Part shown: piece after piece, positions 6,963 through 14,487 of the stretch
Position numbering within the stretch: the stretch's first letter is position 1
Layout: each line of letters opens with the position of its first letter
Assembly: GCA_019694755.1 (NCBI GenBank)
Contig: JAIBBI010000045.1
Location: forward strand, 1-33,978
Direction: 5' to 3'
Source: Gemmataceae bacterium
Lineage (GTDB): Bacteria; Planctomycetota; Planctomycetia; Gemmatales; Gemmataceae
Length of the DNA stretch: 33,978 nt
Made by a program: the position numbers and the translations under genes
Notes under the pieces: generated by a model
Databases searched by the model: none
Told to the model about the DNA's origin: nothing
Seen by the model: only the letters and a program-made list of their open reading frames with translations

Positions 6963-9914
6963 TCAGACCATTTGAAGATAGTTCAGCCGGAAGCGGAGGA
7001 AGTCGCCGGCGTCAACCGAACCGTTGGCGTCGGCGTCAAATGTCGAGTCGGCCGTCAGGAATGCAAGGCGGAATGCAAGGAAGTCTGCGCCTCCGACTGT
7101 TCCATTACCGTCCGCATCACCGAATAGGCGGAATAGTTTGTTCAACAGGTTGCCGGTCAGCACGAAGTCGTCGCCGGCAGTTCCGTTTCCGTTGCCGTCG
7201 AGTTCGCCGAGTGGATTAGTGACCGATTGCGCGTCGATGGTGAGCGTGTAGCGCCCGTCAGCAAGAGAGCCGGCTTCGACGGCCCCTCCGACGAAAGTCA
7301 AAGTCACCGTGCGCCCGCTAACTGCCGCGTTGACCGTGACCGCGGCATTGTCGGATTGCCGGCGTAATTGAAACGCCGAGCTCGCCGAACCGGAATACGT
7401 CACCGGTTGATCGAAGGTGATGTCCAGGCGGGTGACTCGCGACCGCTGGGTTTGCCCGCCGTTGATGGTAAGCGATTCCACCTGAGGCGGCTCGAGTCGG
7501 AAGACCCTCACGGCACCCTGACTGACGTTTTGCACGGAATCACCCGGTGCGCCGACAATCAAAAGGTCGGAGGTTACCGCGATTGCCCTTCCGAACAGCG
7601 CGAAGTAGTCAGGGGCCGGGTTCGACGCACTGGTGATCGTCGTGGTGGGCAATCCCCAAACGGTATCGAAGACATAAACGGAACTGCTAACTACCGACGC
7701 GGAGTCCGCTCCGTCGCCGGAGACGACGAGATTTGTGCCGTTCAGGCGGACTGCCGTGCCGAAATTTTCGTGAGCCGCCGCCGAGGGGTTGTTGAGCGTG
7801 AGTGTCGGAGTTGTCGGCGTGGCCGACGACAACTGATACACGAAAGCCGCCCCGGCACCGGAGGCTCCGATATCAACTTCGGGCGCGCCGATCACCAGTC
7901 TCAACCCGCCGAGATCGACTGCCGCCCCAAACATATCATTGCCGACTCCGTTCGGATTGGTGAATGTGTACTGTGGGGTGGTCGGCGTCGGTAGAGACCG
8001 GTCGAACAAATACGCCGTCCCTGTCGGGCCCTGTCCGATGATCACCGTGCCCCCCAATGGCGCGCCGACGGCAATCCGATTGCCCGACAACGCAATGGCC
8101 ATGCCGAAATCGTTGTTACTGTTTATTCCCAGGGGATTGTTGATTACCAGGGTCGGCGCCGTCGGCGTCGCGGACTTCAGGTCGTGAAGGAATACGATGC
8201 CCGATCCGATGTCGCTCAAATTGATCTTGCCGTTGGGCGCGCCGATAAGGAGGTCGTTGCCGGCCAACGCGAGAGTTGTGCCGAAGTTGTCTTGCGGATA
8301 AGGTGTCGACCGGCCGATGGTGAGAATGGGTACTTCAGGAGTCGGGGACAGCAAGTCGTAAACGTACACCAGGCCTGCATTAATTGCACCGGAATCGTCA
8401 AAGGGCGAGCCGATGGCCACTGTCTGTCCGGAAATCGCCACCGCTGTGCCGAACCGATCGTCCTTGGCCGGGCTCGGATTGTTTAACGTCAGGATGGGAA
8501 TCAACGGGGTCGGGGAGAGCAGGTCATACACGAACGCCCGCCCGGTCCGAACGATGCCCGCGTCCCCGTCGCTGGGCGCGCCGACCACGACATATCGACC
8601 ATCGGCGGCCACTGAGCCTCCGAATGACTCTCCTGCCGCGGTCGTCGCGTTGATCAGGCTGCCCAAAGGCACGGTGGGTGTGGCCGAGGTTCGGTCGAAT
8701 ACGTGAACGGCATTATCGCTCGTCGCGTACGCACCGGAGGTACTTTCAGACGATCCGATCAGCACATATTTGCCGGCCACCGCCGCGGAATGACCGAACT
8801 GACTATCGAACGTGCCCGCGGGGTTGTTCAACGTAACAGTCGGAACGGTCGGAGTACCGGACAAGAGGTCGTAATAGTAGGCTGCCCCCTGATCTGTACC
8901 GATGGAATCCTCGCCCGGTGCCCCGACGATCACGGTGGTGCCGACCACGGCGACTGACTTCCCAAAGTAGTCAAACTGGGACGGTGCGGGATTATCGATG
9001 GATGCCAACGGTATCGTGGGAGTCGCGGAGGTCAGGTCGTACACGAAGGCAGAACCGGCTGATGTCGCACCGGCGTTGTTACGAAACGCACCTACGACGA
9101 CGTAGTTTCCGGCAATCGCCAACGACTCGGCGAATGCCGTACTGACCCCGGTGAAGGGGATCGGGCTGGCCAACATGGCGACTTGAGACGAGCCGGCGGG
9201 CAGGGCGATGTCGTAGACGTAGGCCGCCCCGTAGTTGTCGAGGTCGCCCGACCCGATGGCGACCCGGGTGCCGGCCGCCGCCAGCGTACGGCCGAAATAG
9301 TCCGACGATTGCGGCGTCGGGTTATTGATGGTCCGAAACGGTGTTGTTGTCGATACGGTCAGATCGTACACGAACACCGATCCGGAGTTAGTCGCGGCGC
9401 TGTCGCGACCTATCGCGCTGATGAAAGCGTACTTTCCGGACAGTGCGACTGAGTACCCGAACTGGTCGCCGCTGATCAATGTCGGCGCATTGAGCACGGC
9501 GATTGGCGTCGTCTTGTTGGCTGCGTTCATGTCGTAAAGGAAAGCCGAGCCGACATTGGAAACACTCCCGGCGTCGTCTTGATACGCACCGACGAGGACG
9601 AGGCTCCCCGCCACTGCCACGGAATTGCCGTAATAGTCATTGGCACTTGGGTATGGGTTGGGAAGCGACGCCACAAGCGACCGCGTAGCGGCGTCATACA
9701 CGAGCGCTTCGCCGCAATCGTAGTCGCCCGATAGGTCGGACCGCGGCGCGCCGACGGCATAGTATTGCGATCCCGCAGCTAGCGCGGCACCGAACAGTGA
9801 GTAGTCCTGCGGACCGGTCAAATCCGGCGGGAAAAGTGAACCCACCAGAGTGGCTGGCAGCGCCCTCTGCTCCAGTACATTCAGTCTCAGGCACCGGTGT
9901 TTTCGATTTGCCAT
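6963..9914 (-). CDS. Secreted FG-GAP double beta-propeller protein with dockerin
   Basis: A 983-residue exported protein. It starts RKHRCLRLNVLEQRALPA, close to the LEPR-type N-terminal motif on many planctomycete surface proteins. From about residue 38 to 840 there are 14 units of roughly 57 residues with the consensus FG-x-S/A-x-A-x-x-G...VGAP...GxxYVYDL. These are FG-GAP/integrin-alpha-type blades, and 14 would make two seven-bladed propellers. An Ig-like module follows (VESLTINGG...ITFDQPVTYSG...VTLTFVGG), then a DGNGNGTAGDD calcium-like loop. Last is a dockerin type I pair, FGDADGNGTVGGADFLAFRL and FDADANGSVDAGDFLRFRL. Dockerins normally bind cohesins, and none is in the window. The gene converges on the HAAS-like gene with 3 bases between them. 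It is the last member of a minus-strand run behind the sigma factor. Confidence 0.88.
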   Translation of the reverse strand: MANRKHRCLRLNVLEQRALPATLVGSLFPPDLTGPQDYSLFGAALAAGSQYYAVGAPRSDLSGDYDCGEALVYDAATRSLVASLPNPYPSANDYYGNSVAVAGSLVLVGAYQDDAGSVSNVGSAFLYDMNAANKTTPIAVLNAPTLISGDQFGYSVALSGKYAFISAIGRDSAATNSGSVFVYDLTVSTTTPFRTINNPTPQSSDYFGRTLAAAGTRVAIGSGDLDNYGAAYVYDIALPAGSSQVAMLASPIPFTGVSTAFAESLAIAGNYVVVGAFRNNAGATSAGSAFVYDLTSATPTIPLASIDNPAPSQFDYFGKSVAVVGTTVIVGAPGEDSIGTDQGAAYYYDLLSGTPTVPTVTLNNPAGTFDSQFGHSAAVAGKYVLIGSSESTSGAYATSDNAVHVFDRTSATPTVPLGSLINATTAAGESFGGSVAADGRYVVVGAPSDGDAGIVRTGRAFVYDLLSPTPLIPILTLNNPSPAKDDRFGTAVAISGQTVAIGSPFDDSGAINAGLVYVYDLLSPTPEVPILTIGRSTPYPQDNFGTTLALAGNDLLIGAPNGKINLSDIGSGIVFLHDLKSATPTAPTLVINNPLGINSNNDFGMAIALSGNRIAVGAPLGGTVIIGQGPTGTAYLFDRSLPTPTTPQYTFTNPNGVGNDMFGAAVDLGGLRLVIGAPEVDIGASGAGAAFVYQLSSATPTTPTLTLNNPSAAAHENFGTAVRLNGTNLVVSGDGADSASVVSSSVYVFDTVWGLPTTTITSASNPAPDYFALFGRAIAVTSDLLIVGAPGDSVQNVSQGAVRVFRLEPPQVESLTINGGQTQRSRVTRLDITFDQPVTYSGSASSAFQLRRQSDNAAVTVNAAVSGRTVTLTFVGGAVEAGSLADGRYTLTIDAQSVTNPLGELDGNGNGTAGDDFVLTGNLLNKLFRLFGDADGNGTVGGADFLAFRLAFLTADSTFDADANGSVDAGDFLRFRLNYLQMV

Positions 9915-9930
9915 GGCCTGTGTCTCGGAC

Positions 9931-10449
9931 TCATGTCTTCTTTTTCTTCGCCTTGCCGGCCGGTTTCGACTTGGTGGGCGTCTGCTTGATCGGCACCGCC
10001 TTTTCTTCCACCGGGCGGAGGCGCTCCGGTCGCCGACCTGCCTTCAACTCCATGTTCACAATGTGATACCGGACGAGGACCATCAGTTCCTCGTCCCACT
10101 CCACGTCGAGCCGCAGGTGCATTTCTCCAGGGCGAACGGCGATGTTGCTGACGCTGATTTTCGCTTCACCGATGAAGCACTCGATGCCGTGGAAGAACCG
10201 CGGGTCGCCCGTCGCCTTGAATTCCGTGGCCGTGGCGTAAACCTGCGAGATCACGGAGTCGTCCCATCGAATGTCCGGATTCCGGACGACGATCCGGGCG
10301 GAGCCGCTCTGGCGCACGGCGAAGTCGCCATAGATCATCTCGGCCGGGTAGTGGCGGTGCGAAACCAACATGATGTCAAGACTCAACGGAGAAATTGGAA
10401 AGCCGATTTGCAGGCGATGATACCGCTCCGTCGAGTCGAATGCAATCAA
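9931..10449 (-). CDS. Unknown protein with Lys-rich C-terminal tail
   Basis: I do not recognise this family. The product has 172 residues if it starts at the TTG at 10449, or 146 from the ATG at 10371. The upstream residues (RLQIGFPISPLSLDIM) look like real coding sequence, so the longer form is preferred, but neither start has a clear ribosome site. The sequence is beta-rich and soluble in character (SARIVVRNPDIRWDD, AKISVSNIAVRP, MHLRLDVEWDEELMVLVRYH), with no signal peptide or membrane segment. It ends in a basic tail KSKPAGKAKKKKT. It sits 12 bases downstream of the sigma factor gene and 16 bases upstream of the propeller gene, so it is very likely in their operon. A cytoplasmic partner of the sigma factor or a binding protein for the export cargo are both open possibilities. 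Confidence 0.65.
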   Translation of the reverse strand: MIAFDSTERYHRLQIGFPISPLSLDIMLVSHRHYPAEMIYGDFAVRQSGSARIVVRNPDIRWDDSVISQVYATATEFKATGDPRFFHGIECFIGEAKISVSNIAVRPGEMHLRLDVEWDEELMVLVRYHIVNMELKAGRRPERLRPVEEKAVPIKQTPTKSKPAGKAKKKKT

Positions 10450-10461
10450 GTGGGCGGGGAA

Positions 10462-11439
10462 TCAGGTGTTTTCGGGCCCGCGCAACCGGGCCGCCCTCTT
10501 GTTCACGTACGTGATACCGGTGACCAGGCAGACGGTATGAATACCCCAGAAGGCGATCTGAAACCAAGGCGACGTAAACAGCCAATACTCGAAGAACGAC
10601 ACGTAGAGATAGAGTCCGGTCCATAGCGTCACGAGGATCCAGGTCCACCAGGCGCATTTGACCATAAACGCGCGCTCGGCGGGCGTTTTCGTATTGCGGA
10701 TGCTCATGGCAGTGCCGAACGCGCCGCCAGCGACTCCAAGTACGCTTCCTGCGACGCCGCCGGCGACGCCGAGTGCGGCACTCGAGATGAACGGCGCCAC
10801 CCCGCCGACGGCTAGTCCGCCGGCGGCAGTAGCGGTGCCCGCGCCGGCGTCGAGTGCGGCCAGCACACCTGCGGTGAATGCCGCCTTGGGACCCGTTTGC
10901 CGTAATGCCGCCTCGATGCGGCCGGTGAGCGATTCGCGCAGCATGTCCCGGCCACGGGCCAGTCGCTGCTTCACAGCATCCTGTGATAGTTCCATGGCCT
11001 CGGCCACCTCCGATACGGATTGGTGTTCCCGGTAATACAGCACCAGCGGTTCGCGGTACTGTTCCGGCAAGCGGCCGAGCGACTCCCAGATGATCGCGGC
11101 TTCCTCGCGGCGGGCGGCTTCGTCCTCGGGCGAAGTCTGAGCGGCGACAGGCTCCAGGCTCAGTGGTTCCGGTGAAGTGTGCCGGCCTTCCGAGCGGGCC
11201 GTGTTCCGCACGATCCCCGCCAGCCAGGCCCGCAGTTTGTCCGGTTCTCGCAATAAGGAGAGGTTGCGCCACGCGACGAGAAACGCCTGCTGGGCGGCGT
11301 CTTCGCTGGCAGCGAGGTCACCGAGCCGGCTGTACGCCACAGCACACGCCATGCCTTGGTACCGCTCGACGATGGCGGCAAAGGCGGAGCGGTCGCCCCG
11401 CAGGCAGTCTGACACCAGAGTCGCGTCGGTCGCTTGCAT
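10462..11439 (-). CDS. ECF sigma factor with C-terminal membrane extension
   Basis: A 325-residue protein. Residues 8-80 are sigma-70 region 2 (LRGDRSAFAAIVERYQ, AEDAAQ-like SEDAAQQAFLVAWRNL, KLRAWLAGIVRN). Residues 115-172 are region 4 (SLGRLPEQYREPLVLYY, VAEAMELSQDAVKQRLARGR helix-turn-helix). A normal ECF factor would end near 180. Here about 145 more residues follow: a glycine/alanine-rich hydrophobic stretch (about 187-243) and two strong membrane helices (about 262-282 and 292-312). So the sigma factor probably sits in the membrane. No separate anti-sigma gene is nearby, and the tail may take that role (inference). The ATG at 11439 follows the DedA gene by 45 bases in the same direction; unknown and propeller genes follow directly. 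Confidence 0.9.
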   Translation of the reverse strand: MQATDATLVSDCLRGDRSAFAAIVERYQGMACAVAYSRLGDLAASEDAAQQAFLVAWRNLSLLREPDKLRAWLAGIVRNTARSEGRHTSPEPLSLEPVAAQTSPEDEAARREEAAIIWESLGRLPEQYREPLVLYYREHQSVSEVAEAMELSQDAVKQRLARGRDMLRESLTGRIEAALRQTGPKAAFTAGVLAALDAGAGTATAAGGLAVGGVAPFISSAALGVAGGVAGSVLGVAGGAFGTAMSIRNTKTPAERAFMVKCAWWTWILVTLWTGLYLYVSFFEYWLFTSPWFQIAFWGIHTVCLVTGITYVNKRAARLRGPENT

Positions 11440-11484
11440 ACCCCGGAGTGCCGCGCCGAAGCCGCGCGGTGACAGAAAAATGCG

Positions 11485-12210
11485 TCAGGCGACGAATTTC
11501 ATCGGCTCGATGGCCGACTTCTTCTTGTTCGAACGGGCCTTGAGCCAGGCAATGAACATCGGCGAGACGGAAATGAGAACTATTACGACGCTTACCTCCA
11601 ACATGTGTTTGCGGATAGTGAAGTCTGCGCCAAGAAACAGCCGGAAGAAGGGATCGAAGACACTTTCGAGAAAGTAGCCGAGAAGGACCATGCTGCAGAC
11701 CCACCCAACACCGCCGAGAACGTTGAATGCGACGAACCGACCGTATTCCATGCGAGCCGCTCCCGCAACGACAGGAGCGAACGTGCGGATGAGTGGCATG
11801 AATCGTGCAAGGACGATTGTCTTTCCGCCGTGCCGAGCGTAAAAGTCTTGGGCTGCTTGCAAGTGTGATTTGTGGAAGAACAGCGAGTTCGGTCGTGAAT
11901 AGAGTGACGGACCCAACCTGCGCCCGATTGCGTAGCCGACGGTGTCTCCGATTATGGCCGCGAGGCAAAGTGTGACGAGAAGTATCGAAATCGGCCAGTT
12001 GGCTCCTCGTGCGGCGTTGCCTGCGACTACAAGGAGTGAATCGCCCGGCAGAAAGAACCCCACCAGAAGTCCTGTCTCCGTGAATATGATCATGTTTAAG
12101 GCGACAAACGACGCCAGCATCATCTGGGGTTGTCCCAGAATTTTCATCAATTCGTCAGAACGGAACAGGTTCAGGAATACATCCTTGATCTGGTCAAACA
12201 ACTCGCCCAT
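11485..12210 (-). CDS. DedA-family membrane protein
   Basis: A 241-residue integral membrane protein of the DedA/VTT (SNARE-associated) family. Signature segments are FTETGLLVGFFLPGDSLL (re-entrant loop), IIGDTVGYAIGRRLG, FYARHGGKTIVLARFMPLIR with the conserved basic residue and Arg-Phe-x-Pro, and VVAGAARMEYGRFVAFNVLGG. Five to six membrane helices are likely. DedA proteins act in lipid transport and envelope homeostasis, with undecaprenyl-phosphate or phospholipid flipping shown for some members; the lipid here cannot be told. The ATG at 12210 is followed by an N-terminal amphipathic helix (MGELFDQIKDVFLNLF). It heads the minus-strand run leading into the membrane-tailed sigma factor, so an envelope-stress link is a plausible inference. 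Confidence 0.92.
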   Translation of the reverse strand: MGELFDQIKDVFLNLFRSDELMKILGQPQMMLASFVALNMIIFTETGLLVGFFLPGDSLLVVAGNAARGANWPISILLVTLCLAAIIGDTVGYAIGRRLGPSLYSRPNSLFFHKSHLQAAQDFYARHGGKTIVLARFMPLIRTFAPVVAGAARMEYGRFVAFNVLGGVGWVCSMVLLGYFLESVFDPFFRLFLGADFTIRKHMLEVSVVIVLISVSPMFIAWLKARSNKKKSAIEPMKFVA

Positions 12211-12351
12211 AGCGCGCGGTCTCCCCTGACGTTCGCTCAGCGTAACGGACCCTGCCCGGCCCGCCTAGGCCAGTCTGCCCGGGGTGGACAGCGGTGCGGC
12301 CGGGCCGTTACAGTGCGAGCATCGCCCTAATCAGGACGGCAGGGGACACGG
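12211..12351. other. Divergent intergenic region with imperfect inverted repeat
   Basis: This 141-base region separates the divergent DedA and epimerase genes. GTAACGG (12242-12248) pairs with CCGTTAC (12305-12311). An adjoining CCCGGCC block appears on both sides, interrupted on the left by six extra bases. It may be a regulatory dyad or only GC-rich self-complementarity. No T-rich run follows, so it is not a convincing terminator. Confidence 0.3.
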
Positions 12352-13299
12352 ATGGCCGAACTCAGTCTCGTCACCGGCGGCGCGGGCTTCATCGGCTCGC
12401 ACCTCACCGAGGCGATCGCCCGGGCCGGCGGGCCCGTGCGCGTGTTTGACAACTTTAGCACCGGCCTCCGCGACAACCTGGCCCACCTCAAGGAAGTCGA
12501 AATCGTCACCGGTGACCTCACCGACCCGGAATCCGTCACCCGCGCCGTGAAAGGTTGCGGTGTTGTTTATCACCTCGGCGCGCTCGCCTCCGTCGCACGC
12601 AGTGTCGAGACGCCCCTGGTTTCCCACGCCGCCTGCTGCACCGCGACGGTCAACGTTCTCGATGCGGCCCGGCGCGAGGGTGTCCGCCGGGTCGTCTACG
12701 CGGCCAGTTCCAGCGCTTACGGCGGGCTGTCGAATCCCGACGGGCAATCCGAATACGCCCACACCCGGCCGCTGTCACCGTACGCCGCCGCCAAACTGGC
12801 TGGCGAGTTGTATATGCAGGCGTTTGCTGCGACCTATGGCATCGAGACCGTCGCCGTGCGGTTTTTCAACATTTTCGGACCACGGCAGCGGGCCGATAGT
12901 CCGTACTCCGGAGTGATCGCGCTCTTTATCAAAGCCATGAGTGAGGGGCGGGCCCCGGTCGTCCACGGCGACGGTTTACAATCGCGGGACTTCACGTACG
13001 TCGCCAACGCCGTCCAGGCCCTTCGTCGCGCGGCCTCGACTCCGGGCGTCTCGGGTAACGTCTACAACGTCGGGACGGGAGCCAGCATCACTGTTCTCGA
13101 TCTCGTCGACGCCCTGAACGGGCTGCTGGGCACGCGATTGATCCCATCACACGAGTCACCGCGGGTCGGCGACGTGCGATTCTCCCGCGCCGACATTCGG
13201 CGTATCCGCGCGGACCTCGGCTATCAACCGGACGTCACGTTCGCCGACGGGTTGGCCCGGACGCTGGAGTGGTATCGAACCACGCGCCGGGCAGCCTGA
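12352..13299 (+). CDS. NAD-dependent sugar-nucleotide epimerase/dehydratase (extended SDR)
   Basis: A 315-residue extended short-chain dehydrogenase/reductase. The nucleotide-binding motif GGAGFIG is at 9-15, Asp33 in VFDNFS fits NAD-preferring enzymes, and LGALASV lies at 75-81. The catalytic set is Ser120/121 in YAASSSAYG with Tyr144 and Lys148 in SPYAAAKLAGE. The substrate-side motifs FFNIFGPRQ and GDGLQSRDFTYV are present. The sequence around SSSAYGGLSNPDGQSE is closest in style to UDP-GlcNAc/UDP-Glc 4-epimerases (WbpP/GalE group), but the exact substrate is not determined. Its role is probably supplying a nucleotide sugar for envelope polysaccharide. The DUF1080 gene follows 44 bases later on the same strand. 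Confidence 0.9.
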   Translation: MAELSLVTGGAGFIGSHLTEAIARAGGPVRVFDNFSTGLRDNLAHLKEVEIVTGDLTDPESVTRAVKGCGVVYHLGALASVARSVETPLVSHAACCTATVNVLDAARREGVRRVVYAASSSAYGGLSNPDGQSEYAHTRPLSPYAAAKLAGELYMQAFAATYGIETVAVRFFNIFGPRQRADSPYSGVIALFIKAMSEGRAPVVHGDGLQSRDFTYVANAVQALRRAASTPGVSGNVYNVGTGASITVLDLVDALNGLLGTRLIPSHESPRVGDVRFSRADIRRIRADLGYQPDVTFADGLARTLEWYRTTRRAA

Positions 13300-13343
13300 A
13301 CGACGTACAATACCCGGCGCCTTAACTGCGGAGGTGCCGAGAC

Positions 13344-14330
13344 ATGCGACTTCAGATGTTCGCGCTGGTCGTGTTCGTGTTGCCGGTGACGGCTCGGGCC
13401 GACGATCCGCCCAAGGCCCCCGCGCCGCAAAAAAAGGCCCGGAGAGTCATCGAGACCTACACCGATCCCGCCAAAGCCGGGCCGGACTTTGCTCTGCAGG
13501 GCGAGTATCGGGGTGAGAAGGCCGGCGGTCAGATCATTGCCGACGGAGAGGGGCAGTTTACCCTTCGACTGTTCACAGGCGGCCTGCCCGGCGACGGGTG
13601 GGCCGGCGGTTCGACATTTCGCTTTAAGGCCCGGGCTCACGATAACAAGATCAAGTTTCTGGGCAACGGGTTCGAGGCCGTACTCGATTCCGGCAAGCTG
13701 ACCGTCACCCGTGACGGGACCGCGACCGTCCTGGATCGCGTCGAACGAAAGAGCCCGACCGCCGGGCTTGAACCACCCAGTGGGGCCCGCGTGTTGTTCG
13801 ACGGCAAATCAGCCGACCTGTGGAAGAAGGGAAAGGTCGTCGAAGATAATCTGCTCCTGAGCGGCTGCACCAGCGTCGAAGAGTTCAAAGACTTCACCCT
13901 GCATCTCGAATTCCGAACGCCGTTCATGCCTAAGGCGACGGGACAGGGGCGGGGTAACTCCGGGGTCTATCTCCAGGGCCGGTATGAAGTACAGATCCTC
14001 GACAGCTTCGGTCTCGACGGCAAGGACAACGAATGCGGCGGTATTTATCAGTGTGGTGCGCCGAAGGTGAACATGTGCTTTCCGCCGCTGAGTTGGCAGA
14101 CGTACGACATCGACTTCACCGCCGCCCGTTACGACGAGTCCGGCAAGAAGACCGCGAACGCCGTCGTCAATGTGAAGCACAACGGTGTTCTGGTACAGGA
14201 TCGGCTCAGCGTGAAGGGGTGCACGGGTGGCAGCCAGAGGGAAGAGGCACCGACCCCTGGCCCGATCTACCTGCAGGACCACGGCAACCCGGTGGTCTTC
14301 CGGAACATCTGGCTCGTCGAGAAGAAGTAA
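13344..14330 (+). CDS. Secreted DUF1080 (3-keto-disaccharide hydrolase-like) protein
   Basis: A 328-residue protein with signal peptide (MRLQMFALVVFVLPVTARA). Residues 45-135 form an N-terminal beta module (FALQGEYRGEKAG, TLRLFTGGLPGDGW) often seen ahead of DUF1080. The DUF1080 jelly-roll domain follows: ARVLFDGKSADLWKK, DFTLHLEFRTPF, GRGNSGVYLQGRYEVQILDSFG, NECGGIYQ, WQTYDIDFTAARYDE, NPVVFRNIWLVEKK. This family is greatly expanded in planctomycetes. Some members hydrolyse 3-keto-glycosides, others are carbohydrate-binding; activity cannot be assigned from sequence alone. The ATG at 13344 has GGAGGT (13330-13335) at ideal spacing. A TACAAT hexamer at 13306-13311 may be a -10 box, so it could have its own promoter apart from the epimerase gene. 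Confidence 0.9.
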   Translation: MRLQMFALVVFVLPVTARADDPPKAPAPQKKARRVIETYTDPAKAGPDFALQGEYRGEKAGGQIIADGEGQFTLRLFTGGLPGDGWAGGSTFRFKARAHDNKIKFLGNGFEAVLDSGKLTVTRDGTATVLDRVERKSPTAGLEPPSGARVLFDGKSADLWKKGKVVEDNLLLSGCTSVEEFKDFTLHLEFRTPFMPKATGQGRGNSGVYLQGRYEVQILDSFGLDGKDNECGGIYQCGAPKVNMCFPPLSWQTYDIDFTAARYDESGKKTANAVVNVKHNGVLVQDRLSVKGCTGGSQREEAPTPGPIYLQDHGNPVVFRNIWLVEKK

Positions 14331-14355
14331 TCGCAACGCCGGGCCGGCGCGGGGC

Positions 14356-14384
14356 TTGCATCGGCCGGCCGGGCGTTTCACAAT
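14356..14384 (+). promoter_or_regulatory. Candidate promoter of the pilus/secretion block
   Basis: TTGCAT (14356-14361), a 17-base spacer and CACAAT (14379-14384) form a good housekeeping-type promoter in a 157-base gap. A transcript would start near 14391, leaving about 97 bases before the first ATPase gene at 14488. It is the clearest promoter upstream of the block. Assignment is by sequence match only. Confidence 0.5.
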
Positions 14385-14487
14385 GACAGAGTCGGCCCGT
14401 TTCCCCGGCTCGCCGGGCGGCTCCCCGCCGCTCCTGTGCCTGAATCCCCCGACAACTGCCCTGTTCGGTGTCCCCGGAGAGTGAGTA

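Noticed and set aside
6963-9914. Regular repeats that could be mistaken for a non-coding repeat array
   Set aside because: They are degenerate at DNA level, keep the reading frame and encode the propeller blades. No CRISPR-like exact repeat and spacer pattern is present anywhere in the window.
11462-11500. Possible terminator after the DedA gene on the minus strand (CGTC-GCCT-GACG then CATTTTT)
   Set aside because: The stem is only four pairs and lies at the stop codon. It is too weak to call.
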